Positions 38,511 through 47,078 of a DNA stretch of 64,000 nucleotides are shown piece after piece. The notes under the pieces were generated by a model, which ran no database searches, was not told where the DNA came from, and worked only from the letters and a program-made list of their open reading frames with translations. Origin of the DNA: Trebonia sp963759545. GTDB lineage: Bacteria > Actinomycetota > Actinomycetes > Streptosporangiales > Streptosporangiaceae. The DNA is taken from assembly GCA_963759545.1 (NCBI GenBank), contig CAVXAB010000027.1:1-64000 (forward strand). The letters are read 5' to 3'. The translations under genes and the position numbers were made by a program. The stretch's first letter is position 1, and each line of letters starts with the position of its first letter.

Positions 38511-39890
38511 ATGAGTGAGCCGGTCGCTGACCTGCTGGTGCGGAACGCGAAGCTCGTCGCTACCTGCGACGCCGTCGGGCGGGAACTCGCCGGGGGGTGG
38601 GTCGCCTTGACCGGCGGGATGATCTCCGGGGTGGGGGCCTCTGGTGATGCCGAGCCCGAGGCCGGTGAGGTGCTCGACGCCGGCGGCTGCCTGGTGACGC
38701 CGGGACTGGTCAACACGCACCATCACATCTACCAGAACCTCACGCGGTCCTACGGGCCGGCGATCAACGGGTCGCTGTTCTCCTGGCTCACCGCGCTGTA
38801 CCCGCTGTGGGCCAGGATCGATGAGGAGGCCGCCTACCTCTCCGCCTGGGTGGGCCTCGCCGAGCTGGCGCTCGGCGGGTGCACGACCACGATGGACCAC
38901 CTCTACGTCGCGCCCAGCGGCGGCGGGGACTTGTGGACCGCGGAGATCACCGCCGCGCGGGAGGTGGGCCTGCGGTTCCACTGCACGCGCGGCTCCATGA
39001 CCTTGTCGCAGAAGGACGGCGGGCTGCCGCCCGACTCGGTCGTGCAGGACGACGACGAGGTACTGGCCGACAGCGAGCGGCTGGTGAAGCTGCATCACGA
39101 CCGCTCCTCCGGTGCCATGGTCCGGGTGGCGCTCGCGCCGTGCTCGCCGTTCTCGGTGTCCCCCGGCCTGATGCGGCGGACCGCCGAGCTGGCGGAGAAG
39201 CTCGATGTCCGGCTGCACACGCACCTGGCGGAGGACCCGGACGAGGACCGGTACTGCATGGAACACTTCGGGCGGCGGCCGGTCGAGCAGTTCGAGGAGG
39301 TGGGGTGGCTTACCTCGCGTGCCTGGGTGGCGCACTGCATCTACCCGAACCCCGCGGAGGTCTCCCGGCTCGGGAGGGCAGGCGTCGGCGTCGCGCACTG
39401 CCCCTCGTCGAACATGCTCATCGGCGGCGGCGGGTTCGCGCCGGTGCGCGAGTTCCGCGCGGCGGGGGTGCCGGTAGGGCTTGGCTGCGACGGTTCGGCC
39501 TCGACCGACAGCGCGTCCCTGTGGATCGAGTCACGGGCGGCGCTGCTCCTTGGCAGGCAGCGTCTCGGTCCCACGGGCATGACCGCGCGGGAGGTGCTGG
39601 ACATCGCTACCAGGGGCGGTGCGGCCTGCCTCGGGCGCTCTGGCGAGATCGGCGAGCTGAGCGTCGGCGCCGCGGGTGACCTGGTGTGCTGGCCGCAGGA
39701 GGGCGTGCAGTACGCGGGCGCGCTCGTCGACCCGGTCGAGGCCTGGCTGCGCTGCGGCCCGGTATCCGCCAGGCACACGGTCGTCGCGGGTCGCGTGCTT
39801 GTGCGGGACGGGGTGCTGACGGTGCCTGGCGTCGAGGAGAAGCTGCGCGGGCACGCCGCCGCCGCGGCCCGCATCCAGGGCCTGGGCTAG
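38511..39890 (+). CDS. 8-oxoguanine deaminase-like amidohydrolase
   Basis: A 459-residue amidohydrolase of the ATZ/TRZ deaminase branch. The metal motif is NTHHHIYQNLTRSYG with further ligands in THLAEDPDED (HxxxE), VAHCIYPNPAE and LGCDGSASTDSASLW. QNLTR and the DGSAS(T)DS pattern resemble 8-oxoguanine deaminases and hydroxyatrazine hydrolases more than cytosine deaminases. The C-terminal GELSVGAAGDLVCWP closes the small beta-sandwich. ATG 38511 is chosen over the adjacent TTG. In context it extends a purine-degradation theme. Confidence 0.85.
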   Translation: MSEPVADLLVRNAKLVATCDAVGRELAGGWVALTGGMISGVGASGDAEPEAGEVLDAGGCLVTPGLVNTHHHIYQNLTRSYGPAINGSLFSWLTALYPLWARIDEEAAYLSAWVGLAELALGGCTTTMDHLYVAPSGGGDLWTAEITAAREVGLRFHCTRGSMTLSQKDGGLPPDSVVQDDDEVLADSERLVKLHHDRSSGAMVRVALAPCSPFSVSPGLMRRTAELAEKLDVRLHTHLAEDPDEDRYCMEHFGRRPVEQFEEVGWLTSRAWVAHCIYPNPAEVSRLGRAGVGVAHCPSSNMLIGGGGFAPVREFRAAGVPVGLGCDGSASTDSASLWIESRAALLLGRQRLGPTGMTAREVLDIATRGGAACLGRSGEIGELSVGAAGDLVCWPQEGVQYAGALVDPVEAWLRCGPVSARHTVVAGRVLVRDGVLTVPGVEEKLRGHAAAAARIQGLG

Positions 39891-39908
39891 CGGAAGGTTC
39901 GGCGCGGA

Positions 39909-39992
39909 CTCGGCGCAGTCGGCGGGCTCGGCGGGCTCGGCGGGCTCGGCGGGCTCGGCGCACTCGGCGGGCTCGGCGCGGCGTGGGCCGAG
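39909..39992. repeat. GGCTCGGCG minisatellite
   Basis: About eight units of the 9-base sequence CTCGGCGGG and variants in tandem, directly after the amidohydrolase gene. Probably prone to length change. Confidence 0.85.
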
Positions 39993-40038
39993 CGCGGGTT
40001 GGCCGTCCGCGTTACGCTCGGGTCATTCAGCGCGAAGT

Positions 40039-40054
40039 CTTCTTGCTGTTATCA
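40039..40054 (+). repeat. Dispersed 16-base motif, copy 3
   Basis: CTTCTTGCTGTTATCA, identical to copy 1, 48 bases upstream of the GNAT start. Confidence 0.75.
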
Positions 40055-40101
40055 CCGGTTTGGCCGGCGGTCTGAGGGCAGCGTCGGCGAGAGGGAGTGG
40101 C

Positions 40102-40542
40102 ATGATCACGATCGGCAGGCTCGGCCCGGGGGACCGGACGGCATGGGAAGAGCTCTTCCGCGGCTACAACACCTTCTACCAGGTAGAACATCCGCAGTCG
40201 ATGTACGACAGGGCGTGGGATGAGTTCCAGCGCGACGAGCGGATGCACGCGCTCGGCGCGTGGCTGGACGGCTCGCTGGTCGGGATCGTGCACTTCTTCA
40301 TCCACGTGCGCACCACCGGGACGGACGTCTGCTACCTGGAAGACCTGTTCACCGCCCCCGCGGCGCGCGGCCACGGGGTCGGGCGCGCGCTGATCGGCGC
40401 GGTGCGCGACTGGGCGGCCGAGCGGGGGTGCGGCCGCGTGTACTGGCATACCCACGAGACCAACGCGACCGCCCGCGCACTCTACGACAAGGTCGCCACC
40501 TTCCCGGGATTCGTCATGTACACGATCGAGCTCGAGGGCTAG
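40102..40542 (+). CDS. GNAT family N-acetyltransferase
   Basis: A 146-residue GNAT acetyltransferase. The acetyl-CoA pyrophosphate-binding motif is ARGHGVGRALIGAVRDWAA (R/Q-x-x-G-x-G/A), preceded by CYLEDLFTAP (motif A strand) and followed by HTHETNATARALYDKV. The N-terminal ITIGRLGPGDRTAWEELFRG is standard for the family. The acceptor substrate is unknown. GAGAGGGAG four bases before ATG 40102 decides the start. Confidence 0.92.
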   Translation: MITIGRLGPGDRTAWEELFRGYNTFYQVEHPQSMYDRAWDEFQRDERMHALGAWLDGSLVGIVHFFIHVRTTGTDVCYLEDLFTAPAARGHGVGRALIGAVRDWAAERGCGRVYWHTHETNATARALYDKVATFPGFVMYTIELEG

Positions 40543-40625
40543 GCGCCTCCAAGCGGGGGCTAGTAGTAGACGAGCAATTCCAAGGGATTGCAACCACGGC
40601 GGGGTCCCTGGAACAGACCGAGGGT

Positions 40626-40652
40626 CATACGGGGCGGATATCGCCCCGTATG
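40626..40652. terminator. Hairpin terminator after GNAT gene
   Basis: CATACGGGGCG, loop GATAT, then its exact complement CGCCCCGTATG. It lies 84 bases after the GNAT stop. Confidence 0.7.
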
Positions 40653-41238
40653 TCACTCAATCGTGTTACCGGCCGGTAGATCCTGGCTGTAAATACAGAC
40701 AAAGTTGGGCAAGCCGCCAGGCTCTGCCGCGATTTCCCTCGGATGACCCGCAATCACGGCACCCGGACAGCCCCGCGACCGCGCGGGAGGGTGGACGCGT
40801 CGGCCCCCGGACTGCCTCACCGGTGCCGCTGCTCCCTGGAGTGGAGCCTCCGCTGGTTCGCGCCCGGGTGCGGGTGGTCCAAGGAGCGGACGCGCCCCCG
40901 GTCAACGGTGGCGGTAGCAGAAAAAGCCGAAAGAGACGGTTGCGGTCCGCGGCTGGCTCGCGTTCGTGGCTTAGGCCGCCGACCGGGTGCGGCACGGTCG
41001 GCGCTGCCCGCCGTGGTTGCCCTCCCGTCCGATCGCGTATGACCACGAATCTCTTGGAATCAATCGGCTAGAGCAGCGGGGTACTCCCAGCGATCCACTG
41101 TCCGCCGCGCCGGTGCGGCTCCGTGGTCGCGCTGCGCGCTTCTTGCTGTTATCAGCGTGGCGGGCAGGCCGCCCAGCTGCCGCGCGAATCCCCGCGCGCG
41201 ACAGGGGCCGCCCTCGGGCGCTCTTCCCGTCGGCGGGT
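40653..41238. other. Long gene-free stretch
   Basis: Nearly 600 bases with no supported gene; open frames on both strands are low-complexity. A short inverted repeat, CTGTAaaTACAG, lies at 40687-40698. Motif copy 4 is at 41139. A decayed gene or an RNA is possible but nothing specific is recognisable. Confidence 0.35.
41139..41154 (+). repeat. Dispersed 16-base motif, copy 4
   Basis: CTTCTTGCTGTTATCA, identical to copies 1 and 3, 133 bases upstream of the ClpX-type zinc-finger gene. Confidence 0.75.
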
Positions 41239-41283
41239 GTCTAGGCAGAGTAGACAGTCCGAAGGTGTCTAGTTAGGGTAGAC
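41239..41283 (+). promoter_or_regulatory. Paired operators and leaderless promoter
   Basis: Two copies of GTCTA-N7-TAGAC (41239-41255 and 41267-41283) lie 28 bases apart, the second ending three bases before ATG 41287. Within it, TAGGGT at 41274-41279 is a -10 hexamer exactly seven bases before the ATG, the geometry of a leaderless transcript. A dimeric repressor bound to both palindromes would cover the promoter. Confidence 0.7.
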
Positions 41284-41286
41284 AGC

Positions 41287-41889
41287 ATGGCGATGGACCA
41301 GGGGTTGCTCACGGCGGCGAGGGCGTCGCAAGGGCGGGTCGTCGAGTCCGAGCGGGCCGTTGAACTCGCGCGGGCGGAGTTCCGGTACTCGGTACGCAAG
41401 CTGCATCTGGCGGGCGCGTCGCTGCGTGAGATCGGCGACGCGCTGAACCTCAGCCACCAGCGGGTTCACCAACTGGTGGCTGAGGAAGCGGAAGGCGGCG
41501 GGCGGGGCTGGCGTTCCTTCGCCCCGCGCGGCGAACGCGCCAGACGAGGCGAGCTACCGTGCTCTTTCTGCGGGAAGTCAAGGAAGGAGGTGCGCAAGCT
41601 CATCGTCGGGCCTGGCGTCGCCATCTGCGAGGTCTGCGCCGGCAAGGCGGGCCAGGTGCTTTCGACCGGCGCGGTCGCCGCGACGCCGCTGTCCTCGATC
41701 AAGCCGGTGCCCCTGCCCACGGCGGCCTCCGCTCCGGCCGAGGCTGAGGCCGTGGCCACGTGCTCCTTCTGCGGCAAAGGCCGTCATCAGGTGGACGGCC
41801 TCGCGATGGCCGCGGGGACGACCACGGCCGGCGTGACCATCTGCACCGAGTGCCTGGCCCTGTGCGAGGAGATCGTCAAGGACGACTAG
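41287..41889 (+). CDS. HTH protein with two ClpX-type zinc fingers
   Basis: A 200-residue protein. The N-terminal helices (ESERAVELARAEFRYSVRKL) lead into a sigma-like helix-turn-helix, LHLAGASLREIGDALNLSHQ. Two ClpX-type C4 zinc fingers follow: CSFCGKSRKEVRKLI...CEVC near 95-120 and CSFCGKGRHQV...ICTECLALCEEI at the end. ClpX-type fingers dimerise and bind ClpP substrates or adaptors, but no AAA+ domain is present. With an HTH and palindromic operators at its own promoter, autoregulation is likely. Neither ATG 41287 nor ATG 41293 has a ribosome site; 41287 fits the leaderless promoter. Confidence 0.82.
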   Translation: MAMDQGLLTAARASQGRVVESERAVELARAEFRYSVRKLHLAGASLREIGDALNLSHQRVHQLVAEEAEGGGRGWRSFAPRGERARRGELPCSFCGKSRKEVRKLIVGPGVAICEVCAGKAGQVLSTGAVAATPLSSIKPVPLPTAASAPAEAEAVATCSFCGKGRHQVDGLAMAAGTTTAGVTICTECLALCEEIVKDD

Positions 41890-41962
41890 CACCGCTCCCC
41901 GCATAATCCTGGGGTGCCGGGTGAGACCCCGCGCGGTTGCGGGGTCCAGCGGTCCCGGCCGG

Positions 41963-42595
41963 TCAGTCGAACGTGGGCCTGCGGTCCCGCGACCGCTTGA
42001 GCTCGAAGAACCCGTCCGCCTTGGACACGAGCACCAGGCCGTCCCATAGCTCGCCTGCCGCCTCGCCCTTGGGCGCGGGCGTGATGACCGGGCCGAACAG
42101 GGCCTTGCCGCGGATCCTGACCACCGGCGTCCCGACGTCGAGGCCGACCTCATCGAACGCCTCGTGATGGGACTTCTTGATCGCGTCGTCGAACTCGGCC
42201 GTCTCCGCCGCGTCCACGAGCCACGCGGGCAGCCCCGCCTCCTGCAGCGCCTCGGGGATGACCGCCGGGTCGTCGCGCCTGCCCTGGTTGTGGAACCTGG
42301 TGCCGATCGCCGTGTAAAGCGGCCCGAGGATGCCGGGCCCGGCGTCGGCGGCGGCCGCGGCGCAGACCCGCACCGGCCCCCACGCCCTGTTCATCCGCTC
42401 CAGGTACTCCTCGTTCAGGCCCTTGCCCTCGTGCTGCACGAGGTTCAGGTAAGCCAGGGACATGATCCGCCAGTCGACCTTGACCGGCCTGACCTTCTCC
42501 ACTTCGAGCATCCACCGCGAGGTGATCCACGCCCACGGGCACAGAGGATCAAACCAAAATTGCATGCCCTCGCGGTCCTGCGCGTCAGCCGTCAT
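41963..42595 (-). CDS. DsbA-family protein, mycothiol-dependent nitroreductase type
   Basis: A 210-residue thioredoxin-fold protein. The active-site motif is FDPLCPWAW (Cys19). The rest follows the Rv2466c-like family: LEVEKVRPVKVDWRIMSLAY, GTRFHNQGRRDDPAVIPEAL and PVVRIRGKALFGPVITPAP. Rv2466c carries CPWC; here the second Cys is Ala, so only one active-site thiol remains and a mycothiol-mixed-disulfide mechanism would be needed. No signal peptide, hence cytosolic. ATG 42595 precedes MTADAQDREGMQFWF. Confidence 0.88.
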   Translation of the reverse strand: MTADAQDREGMQFWFDPLCPWAWITSRWMLEVEKVRPVKVDWRIMSLAYLNLVQHEGKGLNEEYLERMNRAWGPVRVCAAAAADAGPGILGPLYTAIGTRFHNQGRRDDPAVIPEALQEAGLPAWLVDAAETAEFDDAIKKSHHEAFDEVGLDVGTPVVRIRGKALFGPVITPAPKGEAAGELWDGLVLVSKADGFFELKRSRDRRPTFD

Positions 42596-42794
42596 GTTTC
42601 CCTCCGGTCGAGTAGGAAAGCTCCCTCCGTTCCGAACCTACGCGCGGTCACCGGATCCGCCACACAGGGGGCGGCCTCACGCCACATCTACTATTAGTTT
42701 GGCATTAGGAGATTTTAATGAGAGCACTCGCTATCATGTTCGTTGAGACTTGCATTTGGAGCAGTGCTACTGGTTGCAAGGTGGCGATGGATTA

Positions 42795-44330
42795 ATGACA
42801 GCAACGAAGCTTAGTGAGTGGCGCGGGGTGAAGCCGGTACGCGCACCTTTCGGTGTTGCCATCACAACCCGTCTGCGGGCCACGCAGACTGACATCGTCG
42901 TACTGAATGCTGTGGCGGAGCACTTGGGCCGACTGCGGCACGCTGACCTGATTGCCGTCTCTCACCCAGAACCAGTGAACCCCGGTTTGGACAGTCCCGG
43001 GCGGCGTCAGGCAGTCGGGATGCGCTAAACGCCGGAAGCGCGATCTGACCGCCCTGTCGAGCGCCCGCTGGGCTCACGCGATCATTGCGCGAACGACACG
43101 CAGTGCAAGGTAGCCAGAGCCGCCCAGGACCGACACATCGCCGGACTGCGGGCGGCCATCGCGGCCATCGAGAAGCGACTGCCCCAACGACCGTTGACAC
43201 TCTCACCCCTCAAGAGCGGATGGTCGGAAGAAGAATCGACTGCCGAAGGGCTATGCCACCCAGGCGGAGCGGTTCCAGAAGCAGCGCAGACTTCAGTCCC
43301 TGCGGGCCGAACTCGGCCGGGTGTCGGCCGAGCATGACAACAGGCGCGTGCGCGTGACCGAAGGCGGCAAGCGTCTGGCGAAGACCCGGCACAACCTCGA
43401 GAGCCGCCGGGCTCCCAGCGGGGTGGCGGGAGGAGTGGGAGACTGCCCGGTGGCGGATCGAGGCCATCGGGGCGGGGACGGAGACGTTCGGCAACCTGAC
43501 TATCACAGTCGCCCCGGACGGCGAGGTAGTATCCGGCTGCCCAGGCCGCTGGAGCACCTGGCCAACGCAAGGCGCGGGAGGTAAGTCCTGTGCGGCAGGG
43601 CGAGGTTCGCTTTACGCGGGGAAGAGTGGCTGGCCTGGATCACAGGTGGCAAGCCCGTCTCCTACACGCATCACGCGCAAGCCCAGGACGCGACGGCGTG
43701 TACCTCACGGCAGCCTGGGCCATCAAAACCGGGGCATGTGAGCACCAGCGATGAGGCACCAGATTCCGGGGTGTACGCTGCTGGGCCGATAGTGGGCGTG
43801 GATCTAAAAGATGGGCACCTAGCAGTACGCCGTCTAGACCCGCATGGCAACCCTGTAGGAAGACACGAACGCATAGAGTTCAGCCTTACGGGCGAAGCCC
43901 GCCGTGACGCCCCGCTCCGCCCGCCGCTCACTCGGCTCCTGGGTCACCCGCCGGCCCGATCGCCGCCGTCGAGGACGAGGAGGGCGCCACAGGGGGGGAA
44001 ACGATGGGCCGCGGGCAGCGCGGCAAGGCGGTTCCGAAAGACTGTCGCGGACATCGCGACAGCGGTTTTGCGCAGAAGGCTAACCGCGCAAACTTACGGG
44101 CATGGCATCGTGCTTGTGGGCGGTTAACGCCGCCTACACCAGCGCGTGGGGCGACCAGCACTGGCGGAGACCCTATGAGAACGTCACCCGGCACGAGGCG
44201 GCGCCACCGTGATCGGGCGCCGCGCCCAGGGCCACAAGGCCCGGCGACGGGAAGGTGTGACACGCGCGCGACAGAGGATCAGCGACCCGGTCCCCGACGG
44301 GCGCCGCGAGCCGGACGACGGCGAGTCGCC
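42795..44330 (+). pseudogene. Decayed TnpB-family transposon gene
   Basis: Pieces of a large actinobacterial TnpB-like (IS607/IS605 OrfB type) protein in order across frames. They are TKLSEWRGVKPVRAPFGVAI and LNAVAEHLGRLRHADL, then AAQDRHIAGLRAAIAAIEKR, KGYATQAERFQKQRRLQSLR, GAGTETFGNLTITVAPDG, then PIVGVDLKDGHLAVRRLDPH (first RuvC strand with its Asp). After these come RFRKTVADIATAVLRRRLTA, YTSAWGDQHWRRPYENVTRH and GRRAQGHKARRREGVTRAR. Stops and shifts between pieces are many, so it is truly dead. The ends were not located precisely. TnpB proteins are RNA-guided nucleases; no guide RNA could be defined here. Confidence 0.8.
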
Positions 44331-45249
44331 GCACAATGGCGGCCAGGCAGCCGCCCTTAGGATCCGGACGGTACAGCCAGCCCCCGACCACGACCGCGCC
44401 TCCGGTTTCATAGACGAGGCCGCCCCACTTGGCGTCGCAGTACTCACCGTCCAGACTCAGCGTCAGCGTCCGCCCGGTGACCGACACGTGCGCGTTCGTC
44501 GTGGCGGCGAATCCGGTGCCGAGCGGGCGAAGCTCCTTGGCGGGAAGGATCGCGCCGTTGCTGTGCGGCGTCACGTAGCTGCCGGGGGCCAAGGCCACCT
44601 GGATGACCGGGCTGGATACGCCCTTGATGGTGAACGCCCAGGCCGGCACGCTTGCGGTACCCCGGCTCGTCGGGACGGCGACGGTGGTGGGCCTGGCCGC
44701 CGTGACGACAAGCGGCGTCGATACGCAGGCCACGCACGAGCCGCCCCTGGTCAGCGCGTCGAACGACCGCGCCGCGCTGAGCACAGCCACCTTCATGGTC
44801 GAGCCGTCGGACCAGGTGACGAGGTCGGCCGGCCGTCCCGACGGTGGCGGCCCTTCGAACACGAGCGCGCCGTCGGCGAGGGCACTCTGGTCGGCAGTCG
44901 ACGGGAGACCGCCACTCGGCGCGGCGGTGAGGACGGGATCGAGCAGGACCAGGCCGGTCCGCCAGACCTTGGCAAGCGGCGACCGCGCCCAGGCGCTGGC
45001 CTCCTGGCGGGCGAGGGCGTTGAACGCGGCGACGTTCACCCCCACGGGCGACGGCGCGGCCTGCGGGCTTGCCGGCTGTGCGGCCGACGATACCTCGGAC
45101 ACCGAATCCAGGTAGGAGACCGAGGGGCTGGCGCCCGCCTTGACGGTGCCGACTGGGGGCGTCGGACCGGCGGAGGCGCAGCCCGCGGCGGCCGCCAGGC
45201 CGAGGCAGGTAGCGACCAGGGCGAGCGGACGGCGTCGGGCGCGCATCAT
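44173..45249 (-). CDS. Lipoprotein, unknown function; 3' end altered by transposon
   Basis: A 358-residue lipoprotein with the lipobox LAAAAGCAS. The mature part includes NALARQEASAWARSPLAKVW, SALADGALVFEGPPPSGRPA, TMKVAVLSAARSFDAL and GSYVTPHSNGAILPAKELRP. No family recognised. GGAGG six bases before ATG 45249 sets the start. The last 40-50 residues (PLSRACHTFPSPG...) are encoded by DNA that, on the other strand, is the end of the TnpB remnant, so the original C-terminus was probably replaced on insertion. Confidence 0.65.
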   Translation of the reverse strand: MMRARRRPLALVATCLGLAAAAGCASAGPTPPVGTVKAGASPSVSYLDSVSEVSSAAQPASPQAAPSPVGVNVAAFNALARQEASAWARSPLAKVWRTGLVLLDPVLTAAPSGGLPSTADQSALADGALVFEGPPPSGRPADLVTWSDGSTMKVAVLSAARSFDALTRGGSCVACVSTPLVVTAARPTTVAVPTSRGTASVPAWAFTIKGVSSPVIQVALAPGSYVTPHSNGAILPAKELRPLGTGFAATTNAHVSVTGRTLTLSLDGEYCDAKWGGLVYETGGAVVVGGWLYRPDPKGGCLAAIVRRLAVVRLAAPVGDRVADPLSRACHTFPSPGLVALGAAPDHGGAASCRVTFS

Positions 45250-45282
45250 CAAGGTCCTCCGGGAAGTCACCTTTAGTGTCCC

Positions 45283-45435
45283 TCAGACGCCGCGCAGCCT
45301 CTCCCTGAGCAGGTACAGGCAGCTCTCCAGCACGTCGTCGCACAACGCCTCCGGCTCGGCGAGCAGGGTTTCAACGGCCAGCATCCTTGCCGCCTGGGCC
45401 GATAGCCTGGTGAACGGCGTTATCGCACCATCCAT
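45283..45435 (-). CDS. Small protein, second of a coupled pair
   Basis: A 50-residue frame, MDGAITPFTRLSAQAARMLA then VETLLAEPEALCDDVLESCL and YLLRERLRGV. It is helical and amphipathic with a Leu-rich C-terminal half. GGGAGA lies about nine bases before ATG 45435. It overlaps the 3' end of the small gene upstream by 16 bases in a different frame. No family recognised. Confidence 0.5.
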   Translation of the reverse strand: MDGAITPFTRLSAQAARMLAVETLLAEPEALCDDVLESCLYLLRERLRGV

Positions 45436-45575
45436 CGCAGAGTCTCCCTCCGGGTCATCTCCTGGTTGAGCTGGCGGTACCTGTCAGTCAGCGCCGCGAT
45501 CGCCTCCGTGACCCGTACGCGCTCCGCGATGACCTCGAAGTCGTCTAGTTGGCTGACGCTGGTGTATTCATCCAT
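45420..45575 (-). CDS. Small helical protein, first of a coupled pair
   Basis: A 51-residue frame, MDEYTSVSQLDDFEVIAERV then RVTEAIAALTDRYRQLNQEM and TRRETLRWMVR. It is strongly charged, probably a helical hairpin. It is divergent from the DUF5753 regulator and overlaps the following small gene. The pair could be cargo of the mobile region. No family recognised. Confidence 0.5.
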   Translation of the reverse strand: MDEYTSVSQLDDFEVIAERVRVTEAIAALTDRYRQLNQEMTRRETLRWMVR

Positions 45576-45728
45576 GGCCTTGTCCTGCTCGGGGTGCTGG
45601 TACGTCCCGCTGCCGCCTGCTGCCGCGCGATCGGTTAGCTGGGAGTGCGCTTCCCACGCGGCAACGGGCATGTGACCAATCTGCAGCAGACAGTGACAGC
45701 TGCGGCAGGCTGTGGCACGATTAATGCC

Positions 45729-46574
45729 ATGACTGGCATGGTCCGTAACGGCGTGGCTGGGCATTTCGCTCGACAGATGAAAAAGGAGCGGGTGGCTCAC
45801 GGGTGGCCGATAGCCGAGCTGGCGCGGCGGATGGGCGGTGTTGACCCGGCTCACCTCGGCCGCGTCGAGAACGGCAAGCGCCCGCCGACCCAGGAGATCG
45901 CGGCAGGACTGGACGCCGTCTTCCCGGAGCGGCGCGGCTGGTTCGCTGACTGGCTCAGCGAGTCGCGCGAGTGGCCTGAGGTACCGGCGACGTTCCGTTC
46001 CTGGCCCGATTACGAGGACCGCGCCGCCAGCATCCGCACGTGGACCCCCGGCATCGTTGATGGCCTTGCCCAGACGGAGGATTACGCCCGCGCCCTGATA
46101 GCGGTTCAGCCCGCAACCACGGCCGAGGCCGCCAGCGTGCGCCTGACCGCCCGCATGGAGCGCCAGCGCCGCGTGCTAGGCCGCCAGGAGCCGCCAGCCG
46201 CGTGGATCATCGTGGACGAGATGGCGCTTTACAGGCTGGTCGGGTCGCATGAGGTCATGGCCGCCGAGATGAGCCACTTGCTGGCAGTCGCGGCCATGCC
46301 GCTGGTCACCGTGACGGTCATGCCGGCAATCGCTCACGCCGCCAACGCCAGCGGGTTTGTCCTGGCCGATGACGCCGCCTGGTGCGAGCACCTAGCCGCC
46401 GGGGGTGTCTACACCGACCCGCAAATCGTTTCTGCGCTGTCTGTCAGGTTCGATAGCCTTCGAGCAGAGAGCTACCGCGCGTCGGAATCGGCGGCGATGA
46501 TCGTGAAAGCAGGAGAGCTATGGATGGGTGGCGTAAATCCAGCTACTCAGATGGCAACGGGGGCCAGTGCGTAG
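45729..46574 (+). CDS. XRE-family regulator with DUF5753 domain
   Basis: A 281-residue regulator. The N-terminal XRE helix-turn-helix (GHFARQMKKERVAHGWPIAE, LARRMGGVDPAHLGRVENGK) is followed by the DUF5753 ligand-like domain: TWTPGIVDGLAQTEDYARAL, MERQRRVLGRQEPPAAWIIV, EMSHLLAVAAMPLVTVTVMP. These WhiJ-type proteins control development and antibiotic genes in Streptomyces together with a small DUF397 partner, which here overlaps the 3' end. ATG 45729 and ATG 45738 are both plausible starts. Confidence 0.92.
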   Translation: MTGMVRNGVAGHFARQMKKERVAHGWPIAELARRMGGVDPAHLGRVENGKRPPTQEIAAGLDAVFPERRGWFADWLSESREWPEVPATFRSWPDYEDRAASIRTWTPGIVDGLAQTEDYARALIAVQPATTAEAASVRLTARMERQRRVLGRQEPPAAWIIVDEMALYRLVGSHEVMAAEMSHLLAVAAMPLVTVTVMPAIAHAANASGFVLADDAAWCEHLAAGGVYTDPQIVSALSVRFDSLRAESYRASESAAMIVKAGELWMGGVNPATQMATGASA

Positions 46575-46684
46575 AAGTCGGCGGTGACTGCGTCATCCTC
46601 GTGCGCGACACCACCGATCGTGATCACGTCATACTGACCTTCAGCACTGAGGCATGGACGACGTTCACGACATCGCTACGGTAG
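46520..46684 (+). CDS. DUF397 small partner protein
   Basis: A 54-residue DUF397 protein, MDGWRKSSYSDGNGGQCVEV then GGDCVILVRDTTDRDHVILT. W-x-KSSYS-x-G-N-G-x-CVEV is the family signature. AGGAGAG just upstream of ATG 46520 is its ribosome site, inside the end of the DUF5753 gene, which it overlaps by 55 bases. DUF397 proteins act with DUF5753 regulators, and toxin-antitoxin-like behaviour has been proposed for such pairs. Confidence 0.9.
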   Translation: MDGWRKSSYSDGNGGQCVEVGGDCVILVRDTTDRDHVILTFSTEAWTTFTTSLR

Positions 46685-46724
46685 GCCAACCCCGGTTTCC
46701 CGTCCGGCGGGGCGTCACAGTTGG

Positions 46725-46800
46725 CCTGCCGGTTCACGTCTCGGCAGCTCTCGCTGTTTCGTACCGTCTGTGACGCTCATGTGCCCTGGAGTGCCCTGGC
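46725..46800 (+). repeat. 75-base imperfect direct repeat, left copy
   Basis: GGTTCACGTCTCGG, then TCTCGCTGTT, and GCTCATGTGCCCTGGA with a second TGCCCTGG. Repeated at 48106-48179, flanking the flippase gene. The duplicated TGCCCTGG unit recalls integrase-associated attachment regions. Confidence 0.75.
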
Positions 46801-47078
46801 TCTAGCTAGTGAGCTCCTCGATGCGAACGAGTGGCAGGAAGGCCAATGCAGTTCATCCTGGCAGGTCAGGGCACTCATGGTAGTCACTGCAGGCCGGGCC
46901 GGTCTATGCGGTTGCTGCCGTTCGCTGCTGTCGCCGGATGACGCTTAAGCGTCAAGTTCTGCTGCTAGGTCACACAACCTCGGTGGGCTGTGGCCTAGGA
47001 TTCCTGCCAGGAATGAGACGCAGCCCTACCGGGGACTGGCCTGGCCCCGCCACTCTCTTAAGGTGCACCGTTACAGCC

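Noticed and set aside
40570..40600. A CRISPR-like sequence (GCAATTCCAAGGGATTGCAAC)-type palindrome after the GNAT gene
   Set aside because: Only one copy is present, with no spacers or cas genes.
40666..41046. Minus-strand open frame of 126 codons
   Set aside because: Low-complexity Arg/Thr/Pro/Gly sequence, no ribosome site and no recognisable motif.
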